Source: Pseudovibrio sp. M1P-2-3
GTDB lineage: Bacteria > Pseudomonadota > Alphaproteobacteria > Rhizobiales > Stappiaceae
DNA length: 64,000 nt
Direction: 5' to 3'
NCBI RefSeq assembly: GCF_031501865.1
Contig: NZ_JARRCW010000001.1
Span: forward strand, 2,997,001-3,061,000
Shown here: piece after piece, positions 22,737 through 31,087 of the stretch
How the letters are laid out: each line of letters starts with the position of its first letter
Numbering within the stretch: position 1 is the first letter of the stretch
Made by a program: the position numbers and the translations under genes
The notes under the pieces: generated by a model
Database searches by the model: none
Told to the model about the DNA's origin: nothing
The model's input: only the letters and a program-made list of their open reading frames with translations

Positions 22737-22751
22737 CCTCTGTGTCCGCCA
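22737..22751 (+). repeat. Inverted partial copy of the tRNA-Ser 3' end
   Basis: CCTCTGTGTCCGCCA matches the tRNA-Ser 3' terminus CCTCCGTGTCCGCCA at 14 of 15 positions but in the opposite orientation and upstream of the tRNA. It may be the trace of an earlier integration and inversion, or chance. Confidence 0.4.
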
Positions 22752-22758
22752 ATTCTGT

Positions 22759-23190
22759 TTAGTAGGTTGGGCTAAAGTGGCCGCCAAGCACCTCGGCTCC
22801 ATAGGTGCCATCAGCCAGTGGATAGGTCGTAAAGTTGGCTCCTACAGCCCCACCCACCACCACAGCAGAAACGGCTGTCACCAAATCAGCGTAGGCGAGA
22901 GAAACACCATTCTCCTGCGCTTCCCAATACTGTATTTGCCCAATAATAAATGCCTCAGTGTAATTGTTTTCCAACACTGCCATCACATCGGGAACAATAT
23001 CCGGTGAGAATAAAGTCGTCCCGTCTGCCCCGCTAATTGTTAAGTGAACACCCCTGACATCATTACCAATTCTCACAGCAACCCCAATGCACGACGTGAA
23101 TGCAGTAAACTGTATTTGATTTGCAGCTGTGCCATATTCACGCTCTGCAATAGCCATTGTGTTTGCGGCAGGAGTTAAGGTGTAAGGCAT
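22759..23190 (-). CDS. Hypothetical protein (143 aa)
   Basis: I do not recognise this protein. A good AGGAG ribosome site lies about 9 bases before the ATG, supporting a real gene. The product has no signal peptide, is rich in Ala, Thr, Val and Gly, and has beta-type stretches ('GVAVRIGNDVRGVHLTISGA') with a C-terminal 'YPLADGTYGAEVLGGHFSPT'. It stands alone between tRNA-Ser and a DUF1272 gene. Confidence 0.65.
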   Translation of the reverse strand: MPYTLTPAANTMAIAEREYGTAANQIQFTAFTSCIGVAVRIGNDVRGVHLTISGADGTTLFSPDIVPDVMAVLENNYTEAFIIGQIQYWEAQENGVSLAYADLVTAVSAVVVGGAVGANFTTYPLADGTYGAEVLGGHFSPTY

Positions 23191-23409
23191 TTGATCGCTC
23201 CTAGGCTGTCGAGATGCTGGAGCCTAAAAGTACAACGCATATCAATATATATACAACTTTAAATTGTTATTATGTAAGGAACGCACCCCAGAATAAAGAG
23301 CTTTGAATGAAGTTGACAGGATATGGCACTTCATTGTCATAGGAACCCTTAAGGCACCCAACTAAACTGGCAGGACCTTAAAACCATTGATAGATTGGCC
23401 TTTTAATTC

Positions 23410-23718
23410 ATGCTCCACTTACATCCAAACTGCGAACACTGTGACAAAGATCTGCCAGCTAACGCGACAGACGCGTATATATGCTCTTTTGAGTGTACGT
23501 TTTGTGAAGGATGCGCCTTAGAGCTTTTTGAAAACACCTGTCCCAATTGTGGCGGTGGCTTTACGCAGCGCCCAGTGCGCCCTTCCATGCCCCACAAAAC
23601 TCCATGGTGGCTGGGTGACCACCCCGCAAGTTCCAAAAGGCGACTAAGGCCCAAAGATATTCAGCGGCACCAGAAGTTTGCCCAAGACTTGAAGGGTATT
23701 CCCCCCAACAAGCGCTAG
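23410..23718 (+). CDS. DUF1272 domain protein (zinc-ribbon-like)
   Basis: 102 residues. The N-terminal 50 or so residues form the DUF1272 signature: 'LHPNCEHCDKDLPANATDAY', 'ICSFECTFCEGCALELF' and 'TCPNCGGGF', with eight cysteines arranged as CxxC-type pairs likely to bind zinc. The basic C-terminal tail ('PSSKRRLRPKDIQRHQ'-like) extends past the domain. Function is unknown in this family. A single-gene unit convergent with the CoA-transferase gene. Confidence 0.88.
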   Translation: MLHLHPNCEHCDKDLPANATDAYICSFECTFCEGCALELFENTCPNCGGGFTQRPVRPSMPHKTPWWLGDHPASSKRRLRPKDIQRHQKFAQDLKGIPPNKR

Positions 23719-23783
23719 TTTTAAAGACTTGGCTTGAGGCATATAGCATTCCACAGTTTGAAAGCCTCTCTATAGGCCCTCCT

Positions 23784-24953
23784 TTAGACCACAGGCTTCA
23801 CACAGCGCTCTAACTCCTGCCGAATTTCCTCCTGATGTTCTCCCAGTTGTGGCACCCCTTTATTTAACGAGAGTTCCGCATTTGTGTATTTGATGGGCGT
23901 GCGCAAATATTTTCGATCACCTTCATTATCCAAGGGGGAAACCAACAGTTCTCTATGAAGGATTTGTGGGTCATTCATCGCCTGCTCAACTGAATTGATA
24001 GGCCCTGCCGGAACGCCAGCTTTCTCCAGTTCTACCAGTAAGGTGTCCCTTTCCCATTTTGAAAGAACAACTTCCAACAAAGACGTGAGCGCCTCTCGAT
24101 TGGCAACTCTATCGCTGTTTCGCACAAACCGCTCATCACTCGCCAGATCTTTTTGGCCGGTTGCAAGACAGAATTTTTGGAATTGCCTGTCATTGCCAAC
24201 GGCAAGAATGATATGCCCGTCTTTTACGGCGAACACTTGATAGGGCACGATATTCGGGTGGGCATTGCCAAGGCGTTTTGGTGTATTGCCTGTGCTGAGG
24301 TAGTTCATGGCCTGATTGGCTAGAACGCCAACTTGTGTATCGAGCAGCGCCATGTCAATCCACTCCCCCTCCCCTGTCTGGCTGCGGCGGTGAAGAGCGG
24401 CTTGAACGGCAATCGTACCATAAAGACCCGTGAAGATATCCGCAAAGGCAACGCCAATTTTCTGCGGCTCGCCGTCGGGCTCACCTGTCAGGTCCATAAT
24501 CCCGCCCATTCCTTGAATGAGAAAATCATAGCCAGCCCGGTGGGCATAAGGTCCATCCTGTCCGAAACCGGTCACAGAGCAATAGATTAATGAGGGATTG
24601 ATCTTCTTCAGGCTTTCATAGTCGAGCCCATATTTTTTCAGGCCGCCAACTTTGAAATTCTCGATCAAGACATCGCTTTGGGCAATGAGCCGTTTTACAA
24701 ACTCCAGATCTTCAGCATTTGAGAAATCCGCCGTAACAGAGCGCTTGCCGCGATTGCAAGCATGAAAATAGGCTGCCGTTTGCCCGTTTTCCTCTTCAAT
24801 GAAAGGTGGTCCCCATGTTCGGGTATCATCCCCGTCAGGGCTTTCAACTTTCACCACATCCGCGCCCAGATCGCTCAGTGTCTGCCCGATCCACGGACCT
24901 GCGAGAATGCGGGCAAGCTCAACAACCCGAATACCTTCCAACGGCGTTTTCAC
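23784..24953 (-). CDS. CaiB/BaiF family (class III) CoA transferase
   Basis: 389 residues, full length for family III CoA transferases, which move CoA between carboxylic acids through an aspartyl-CoA intermediate. Conserved parts are 'PLEGIRVVELARILAGPWIG', 'LSDLGADVVKVESPDGDDTR', the 'IENFKVGGLKKYGLDYESLK' region and 'GYDFLIQGMGGIMDLTGEPD' with the catalytic Asp near residue 170. The start is GTG with GAGGAGA upstream. It is a single gene diverging from pepN. The substrate cannot be read from the sequence; formyl-/oxalyl-, succinyl- and carnitine-type members look alike. Confidence 0.88.
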   Translation of the reverse strand: MKTPLEGIRVVELARILAGPWIGQTLSDLGADVVKVESPDGDDTRTWGPPFIEEENGQTAAYFHACNRGKRSVTADFSNAEDLEFVKRLIAQSDVLIENFKVGGLKKYGLDYESLKKINPSLIYCSVTGFGQDGPYAHRAGYDFLIQGMGGIMDLTGEPDGEPQKIGVAFADIFTGLYGTIAVQAALHRRSQTGEGEWIDMALLDTQVGVLANQAMNYLSTGNTPKRLGNAHPNIVPYQVFAVKDGHIILAVGNDRQFQKFCLATGQKDLASDERFVRNSDRVANREALTSLLEVVLSKWERDTLLVELEKAGVPAGPINSVEQAMNDPQILHRELLVSPLDNEGDRKYLRTPIKYTNAELSLNKGVPQLGEHQEEIRQELERCVKPVV

Positions 24954-25238
24954 GTCTAAATCTCCTCAAACTACCAAGGTGCTAACGCTTTTCAGGAAAA
25001 TGTTCTCCCTATGATCTGTCATGATGTTTGTCCAATCCGTCCGGCACTGTGTTCGCCATTGCCACAAGTCACCCCAAACATCCCGCAAAACCCCTGAGGA
25101 ACTGAAAGCGCAGTGCAAACTCACCAATTTAGTCATTTGCTTTTTTGAAAGGAGGTCATAGAAAGAAGGTAAGAGATGGTGGACGCCCAAGTTTTAAGCG
25201 TCTTCACCTTATTTTTATTTACTCATCAGGAGAACCCA

Positions 25239-27875
25239 ATGCGTTCAGAGAATGCAGAACCAATCCGTTTGGAGGATTACACCCCCACCCCATACACCCT
25301 TGACCGTGTGGAGTTGAATTTCAATCTTGTTCCTGATGCTACAATCGTTACATCAAAAATTTATCTGGCACCTCGCACACCTGAGGATGCCGGTAAGCCT
25401 CTCGTTCTGGACGGGGACGAGCTGGAACTGGTCAGCGTAGAAATGAATGGCAGAGCGCTCAGTGCAGACTCTTACGACGCCACAGCCAGCCAATTCACAC
25501 TAAAAACGCCGCCGGAAACCGCCTTTTCGCTAGAGATCACCACCAAAATTAACCCGCAGGAAAACACTAAGCTGATGGGTCTTTATCGCTCCAGCGGCAA
25601 TTTCTGCACCCAGTGTGAGGCCGAAGGCTTCCGCCGGATTACATACTTCTATGATCGCCCAGATATTCTAGCGGTCTACACCACGCGCATAGAAGCAGAA
25701 AAGAAAGCCTACCCAGTCCTTCTTGGCAACGGTAACCCTAAGGAAGCTGGCGATATTGAAGGAACGGATCGCCACTTTGCAATCTGGCATGACCCGCATC
25801 CAAAACCCGCTTATCTTTTCGCCTTGGTTGCGGGAGACTTGGGCTGTATCTCCCAAAAATTCACAACAGCTTCTGGCAAGCCGGTTGATCTGAACATCTA
25901 TGTGGAGCACGGCAACGAAGATCGAGCTGACTGGTCTATGGATTGTCTCGTGCGCTCCATGCAGTGGGATGAGAAGGTATTCGGGTTGGAATACGATCTT
26001 GATGTATTCAACATCGTTGCTGTTTCCGACTTCAACATGGGCGCTATGGAAAACAAGGGCCTCAATATCTTCAATGACAAGTACATTCTGGCGGATCCCG
26101 AGACCGCAACGGATGTAGATTATGAAGGCATTGAAACAGTTGTTGCCCACGAGTACTTCCATAACTGGACCGGCAACCGCATCACCTGCCGCGACTGGTT
26201 CCAGCTGTGCCTGAAAGAAGGTCTTACCGTTTTCCGCGACCATGAGTTCACATCGGACGAACGTTCCCGCCCTGTAAAACGCATTGCCGATGTCAAGGTT
26301 CTGAAAAACCATCAGTTTCCAGAGGATGGCGGCCCGCTTTCACACCCTGTACGCCCTGAAGTTTATAAAGAGATCAATAACTTCTACACCGCAACCGTCT
26401 ATGAAAAAGGCTCTGAACTGGTCACCATGATCAAGACCATTTTGGGTGCTGACGGCTTCAAAAAGGGTATGGACCTATATTTTGAGCGTCATGACGGTGA
26501 AGCGGCAACTATTGAAGATTTTATCAAAAGCTTTGAGGATGCCACCCAAACGAACCTGTCCCAGTTTGCCCTGTGGTACTCCCAGTCCGGCACGCCGCAA
26601 CTGAATGTGGCGGGCGAGTATAATGAACAGGCAAAGACCTTCACGCTGAAGCTGGAACAAAGCACACCGCCCACACCCGGTCAGGACATAAAAAGGCCAT
26701 TCACCATCCCGGTCCGTTTTGGCCTCGTCAGCCCCAATGGGGAAGACATGGCTTACAGCTCAAGCGAAGGGGCTGAGGTAAGGGGCGATCTGATCCTTTT
26801 GACAGAAGCCTCGCAAACAGTGGTTTTCCACGGTATTGGTGCCAAGCCAGTCCCGTCCCTGCTGCGGGAGTTCTCAGCGCCGGTCAAACTGGCAACAAAC
26901 TTGTCCAGCGATGACCACCTGTTCTTGATGCACCACGACAATGATCCGTTTAACCGCTGGCAGTCTGCCCAAACGGTTGCAACTGATCTGACTATTGCTC
27001 TGTCCAAGGGGGCAGAAACACCGGCACTTTCAGCATTTCTGGAAGCCATGAAAGCCATTGCTGAAGACGATGCACTGGACAACGCCTTTAAAGCCTTAGC
27101 GCTGGCTTTGCCAAGTGAAGGCGATGTAGCAAGGGAGCTGGGCAACAATGTTGACCCTGAGGCCATCAGCATTGCACACCTCACCTTGCGCCAGAAAGTT
27201 GGTGAAGCCCTGTATTCCACGTTCCAAAAGCTCTATGAGAGCTTGGCACCATCAGGCACATTCAGCCCAGATGCAAAGTCAGCTGGTAACAGGGCCCTGC
27301 GCACCCGCACTCTTTCCTACCTGAATGCGGCCCAAAGCGATAACAGTGCCCCCCTGACCAGAGCCCACTTTGAAACCGCCGACAACATGACAGACCGCAT
27401 TGCAGCCTTGAACGTGCTGGTTCACGAGCGTGTTGATGGCTACAAGGATGCACTGGACGCGTTCTACCAGCGCCATAAAGACACCGCTCTTGCTATGGAT
27501 AAGTGGTTCATGGTGCAGGCAACCTCCCCTGCTGAAGACACTCTGGATACTGTGAAGGCCCTGACCGAGCACCCAGCGTTCGCATGGGGCAACCCGAACC
27601 GCGTTCGCGCCTTGATTGGAACCTTTGTCGCAGCCAACCAGAGACGCTTTAATGCACTGGATGGTTCAGGCTACACATACCTTGCTCAAACCGTTTTGAA
27701 AATTGATCAAAACAACCCCCAGCTTGCGGCCCGTATTCTAAATGCATTCCGCTCATGGCGCGCACTAGAGCCCACACGCCAAGGTTTAGCCAAGGCTGCA
27801 TTAGAAAGTATTATTGAAGCAGATCAAAAACTTTCCCCAGATGTACAGGACATCGCGGAGCGTTGCTTGCAGTAG
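25239..27875 (+). CDS. pepN: Aminopeptidase N (PepN, M1 metallopeptidase)
   Basis: 878 residues from ATG 25239, preceded by AGGAG; a longer frame to 25176 exists but lacks a ribosome site. M1 landmarks are the exopeptidase motif 'NMGAMENKGLNIFN' (about residue 265) and the zinc site 'TVVAHEYFHNWTGNRITCRD' (HExxH) with the third ligand Glu in 'LCLKEGLTVFRDHEF'. The C-terminal DUF3458 Ig-like and helical domains of the proteobacterial PepN subfamily follow. It trims N-terminal residues from peptides in the cytoplasm. A clear intrinsic terminator follows the stop. Confidence 0.96.
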   Translation: MRSENAEPIRLEDYTPTPYTLDRVELNFNLVPDATIVTSKIYLAPRTPEDAGKPLVLDGDELELVSVEMNGRALSADSYDATASQFTLKTPPETAFSLEITTKINPQENTKLMGLYRSSGNFCTQCEAEGFRRITYFYDRPDILAVYTTRIEAEKKAYPVLLGNGNPKEAGDIEGTDRHFAIWHDPHPKPAYLFALVAGDLGCISQKFTTASGKPVDLNIYVEHGNEDRADWSMDCLVRSMQWDEKVFGLEYDLDVFNIVAVSDFNMGAMENKGLNIFNDKYILADPETATDVDYEGIETVVAHEYFHNWTGNRITCRDWFQLCLKEGLTVFRDHEFTSDERSRPVKRIADVKVLKNHQFPEDGGPLSHPVRPEVYKEINNFYTATVYEKGSELVTMIKTILGADGFKKGMDLYFERHDGEAATIEDFIKSFEDATQTNLSQFALWYSQSGTPQLNVAGEYNEQAKTFTLKLEQSTPPTPGQDIKRPFTIPVRFGLVSPNGEDMAYSSSEGAEVRGDLILLTEASQTVVFHGIGAKPVPSLLREFSAPVKLATNLSSDDHLFLMHHDNDPFNRWQSAQTVATDLTIALSKGAETPALSAFLEAMKAIAEDDALDNAFKALALALPSEGDVARELGNNVDPEAISIAHLTLRQKVGEALYSTFQKLYESLAPSGTFSPDAKSAGNRALRTRTLSYLNAAQSDNSAPLTRAHFETADNMTDRIAALNVLVHERVDGYKDALDAFYQRHKDTALAMDKWFMVQATSPAEDTLDTVKALTEHPAFAWGNPNRVRALIGTFVAANQRRFNALDGSGYTYLAQTVLKIDQNNPQLAARILNAFRSWRALEPTRQGLAKAALESIIEADQKLSPDVQDIAERCLQ

Positions 27876-27909
27876 TATTACCAATTTTTGTGTAACCAAA
27901 TAGAATTAG

Positions 27910-27944
27910 CGGCGGAGAATATTCCGCCGTTAATCATTTTTTTT
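27910..27944 (+). terminator. Intrinsic terminator of pepN
   Basis: CGGCGGA (27910-27916) and TCCGCCG (27923-27929) form a 7-bp GC-rich stem with a 6-base loop, followed by TTAATCATTTTTTTT. It lies 35 bases after the pepN stop. Confidence 0.85.
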
Positions 27945-28048
27945 AAGGTTGACTCTGGACAAACTGATTCGTTTCGATTCAAATAAAGGTGATTCGCAAA
28001 TCATTAACTTATCGAATCAGCAGCGATTGTTTGACTCTGGGGGCAGCG

Positions 28049-30415
28049 ATGGCACAGACCTATGCAGGTGAAACGCCCAAGGCGCGTTTCATGGAAAATA
28101 ATCGGAATATGAGTAAAAAAGAAGCTCTTGCAGGACACATCAAATTCCTGGCAAGACCCGCCTACCAGCGCCTGCTTTCCAAAGAACCCTTGCTGCGCAG
28201 AACAATTCCGGTTCTGAGCTTCATTTTCATCGCCTGTATTGCCGTCTTTCGTATGCTGGAACTCAGTTACAGCTATGAGCAAACCCTGCAAAAAGCCAAG
28301 GATGATTTGACCCTGATTGCTGCAACCCTCACAGCACGTCTGGATCTTTATGAGGACAAACTACCACAAACCGGCTATTACTCCGCTCTGAAAGCCACAC
28401 TGGCCGACTCCCTGCCCCCCCGCGCCACCAGTAATGGCCGCCAGATCCTTGTAGCAGAGCGCAGTGGCAAAATCGTTGCCAGCTCGCCCATCAACCCACA
28501 GGTTGAAGGGCTCAATATTTCCAAGCTTTTAGGCAGCACCCAGCCCATGACCTTCTTCGGAAAGCGTGCAGGCGTGCTCACTGTCAATGAAGGCAAAACA
28601 AATCAAGCCATTGCCACCGTTCATCATCTCAATGGCCGCATGGGAATGGTTGTTCTCATTCAGCCCGATTCCTATGTCTTTCGCGAATGGCGCTCACAGC
28701 TTTCCACCAATGTGACAATTTTCATCGGCATCTCCATTGTCATGATTGTTCTCATCTACGCTTTCTTTGCGCAAGCAACCCGCGCACAGCAGGCAGACGG
28801 TATTTATGCCGCCACACGCACCCGCATTGACGCCGCCTTGAACCGAGGGCGCTGCGGACTGTTCGATTGGGATCTGTCTCGGGGCCGTATTTTCTGGTCC
28901 AGCTCGCTCTTTGAAATGCTTGGCTTGCCATCACGCAATGACATCATCGGCTTTTCCGAACTCTCGGCCCTCATGCACCCGGAAGATGTGGACCTTTACA
29001 AACTTGCGGAAAAGCTTCTCAACGAGGGTGAGAATGCCATCGACACCCAGTTCCGCATGCGCCACCAAAATGGAAACTGGGTCTGGCTGCGTGCCCGCGC
29101 CGATGTTCAGCGCGATGCGGAAAACAACAGCCCCCACCTGATCGGCATTTGCATTGATGTGACCGAGCAAAAGCTGTTGGCGCAGGAAAGCAGAACAGCG
29201 GACCTGAGGCTGCGCGATGCCATTGAAACCATCTCCGAGGCGTTCGTTCTGTGGGATTCTGAGAACCGTCTGGTTATGTGTAACTCCAATTACCGCAGGC
29301 TTCACTGCCTGCCCGACGAGGTCACACAAACCGGCACCCCCTATGCTCAGGTGATGGCTGCTGCATGCCAAACCATCGTCAGGACAGATCTGAGCTCTCC
29401 TGCAGACAAAGCAACCTTGAGTGATGGCTATGAAGCTGAACTTGAAGACGGCAACTGGCTGAAGATTTCCGAAAGACGCACAAAAGATGGCGGCTTCGTC
29501 TCAGTGGGAACAGATATTACGACCCTCAAAAAGCATGAGGGCAAACTGCTTGATTCAGAGAAGAAGCTCATCGCCACAGTTGCCGATTTGCGCAAATCCC
29601 GCCAGAAGCTGGAGCATCAGGCCAAACAGCTGGTAGAGCTTGCCGAAAAATACTCCGAAGAAAAAACAAGGGCGGAAGATGCCAATAAGGCCAAGTCCGA
29701 ATTTCTTGCAAATATCTCCCATGAGCTGAGAACCCCGCTCAATGCCATTATCGGCTTTTCAGAAATCATGAACGAGGGCATGTTCGGGGATCTGGGCTCC
29801 GACAAATACCGTGAATATTGTCAGGACATTCACAACAGCGGTAACTACCTGCTCAACGTCATCAATGACGTTCTGGATATGTCAAAAATCGAAGCTGGGC
29901 GGGTGGAACTCTCCGTTGAATCTGTCAATCTCAACAATCTTGTGAGCGACGCCTCCCGCATCTTGGCAGCCAACGCCGCAGAAAAGAATATCACCATTTC
30001 CAGCGAGGATGTGCCTGATATTGCCGTTGATGCGGATAGACGCGCCGTCAAGCAAATCTTGTTGAACCTGCTCGCCAATGCGGTTAAATTCACTCCCGAC
30101 AATGGCGATGTCTGGATTTCAGGAAAAACAAAGGGCAACAACGTTCACCTTTCCATCACGGATAACGGAATTGGTATTCCCAAACGCGATATTGACCGGC
30201 TGGCAAAACCCTTCGTACAGGTGGAGAACCAGTTTACAAAATCCCATCGTGGCTCCGGACTGGGCCTTGCCATTGCCCGCTCTCTCACCGAGCTACATGG
30301 CGGCAAGCTCACCTTGAAGTCGCAGGTGGGTCAGGGAACCAAAGTCACCATCTCCCTCCCCCTCAAATCAACAGGCATGTTCAGCGCCACTCAACCCCAT
30401 GCAATGGCGAGTTAG
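28049..30415 (+). CDS. PleC/PdhS-type PAS-domain sensor histidine kinase
   Basis: 788 residues from ATG 28049 (GGGGG upstream; an in-frame GTG at 27989 is the alternative start). Two membrane segments near residues 50-70 and 230-250 enclose a periplasmic sensor region. A PAS fold follows ('LFDWDLSRGRIFWSSSLFEM'), a second PAS-like block ('AIETISEAFVLWDSENRLVM'), a coiled coil, then HisKA with the phospho-His in 'EFLANISHELRTPLNAIIGF' and HATPase boxes 'NLLANAVKFT', 'DNGIGIP' and 'GSGLGLAIARSLTELHGG'. The H-box and the 'KYREYCQDIHNSGNYLLNVI' region are characteristic of PleC/PdhS kinases that control DivK and cell-cycle polarity. The partner is not encoded nearby. Confidence 0.88.
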   Translation: MAQTYAGETPKARFMENNRNMSKKEALAGHIKFLARPAYQRLLSKEPLLRRTIPVLSFIFIACIAVFRMLELSYSYEQTLQKAKDDLTLIAATLTARLDLYEDKLPQTGYYSALKATLADSLPPRATSNGRQILVAERSGKIVASSPINPQVEGLNISKLLGSTQPMTFFGKRAGVLTVNEGKTNQAIATVHHLNGRMGMVVLIQPDSYVFREWRSQLSTNVTIFIGISIVMIVLIYAFFAQATRAQQADGIYAATRTRIDAALNRGRCGLFDWDLSRGRIFWSSSLFEMLGLPSRNDIIGFSELSALMHPEDVDLYKLAEKLLNEGENAIDTQFRMRHQNGNWVWLRARADVQRDAENNSPHLIGICIDVTEQKLLAQESRTADLRLRDAIETISEAFVLWDSENRLVMCNSNYRRLHCLPDEVTQTGTPYAQVMAAACQTIVRTDLSSPADKATLSDGYEAELEDGNWLKISERRTKDGGFVSVGTDITTLKKHEGKLLDSEKKLIATVADLRKSRQKLEHQAKQLVELAEKYSEEKTRAEDANKAKSEFLANISHELRTPLNAIIGFSEIMNEGMFGDLGSDKYREYCQDIHNSGNYLLNVINDVLDMSKIEAGRVELSVESVNLNNLVSDASRILAANAAEKNITISSEDVPDIAVDADRRAVKQILLNLLANAVKFTPDNGDVWISGKTKGNNVHLSITDNGIGIPKRDIDRLAKPFVQVENQFTKSHRGSGLGLAIARSLTELHGGKLTLKSQVGQGTKVTISLPLKSTGMFSATQPHAMAS

Positions 30416-30517
30416 CGCTTGTAGAAACAATTGCCTTCATCAAACAAGAAGACGGCACGGTACTTTCCCGCCCTTCAACGCTAAATATGAACCAGTGTTC
30501 GGAGTAATACACCTAGA

Positions 30518-30934
30518 ATGATTGCCTACATCACAATCGGTGCAAATAACCTCACGCGTGCGAAGCAATTTTATTCCGCGTTTCTGCCAGCTCTTGGGTA
30601 TGAGTTTGAGGAAAGCCCTGAGGGCCTAAGCTACGCACTTCCCGTAGGATCAGGTCAGTCTCTTGCTCAACCAGAAATCTACATTAAAACCCCATTCGAT
30701 GGAGAACCAGCCTCCGCCGGGAACGGTATCATGATTGCATTTGAGGCACGCAATCAAAAACAGGTTCGTGATCTTCACGCGGCAGCGCTTGACGCTGGCG
30801 GTTCTGACGAAGGCCAACCGGGTTTTCGCGCATCTTATGGACCACGATTCTATGTTGGTTACCTCCGCGACCCTCACAGCAACAAAATCGCGGTATTCTC
30901 TAGTAATCCGAACGAACCTGGGCGAGAGGGATAG
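30518..30934 (+). CDS. VOC family (glyoxalase/bleomycin resistance-like) protein
   Basis: 138 residues, one vicinal-oxygen-chelate module of two beta-alpha-beta-beta-beta repeats. The start 'MIAYITIGANNLTRAKQFYS' and the end 'GPRFYVGYLRDPHSNKIAVF' are typical of the lyase/dioxygenase-like VOC proteins near glyoxalase I. The second-half metal-binding Glu seems absent, so catalytic activity is uncertain. Single gene convergent with glnE. Confidence 0.85.
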   Translation: MIAYITIGANNLTRAKQFYSAFLPALGYEFEESPEGLSYALPVGSGQSLAQPEIYIKTPFDGEPASAGNGIMIAFEARNQKQVRDLHAAALDAGGSDEGQPGFRASYGPRFYVGYLRDPHSNKIAVFSSNPNEPGREG

Positions 30935-31087
30935 GGTAGGTAAACGGCTGCCTCTAAACTTACCTTTGGACACAAGGCCCCTAATAAATTCGGATGGCGA
31001 CTGCACGCGCGTGCCGCTCAATTCAGGTTAAAAGGTTATACCGGACAAGCCAAGCGCTGATCCGGTATCTAGAACATAACCGAGGTA

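Noticed and set aside
22297-22758. Integrase gene or remnant next to tRNA-Ser
   Set aside because: Looked for tyrosine-recombinase motifs in all frames near both attachment repeats and saw none.
25668-26312. 214-codon open frame on the minus strand
   Set aside because: Antisense to pepN across its zinc-binding motif; no independent support.
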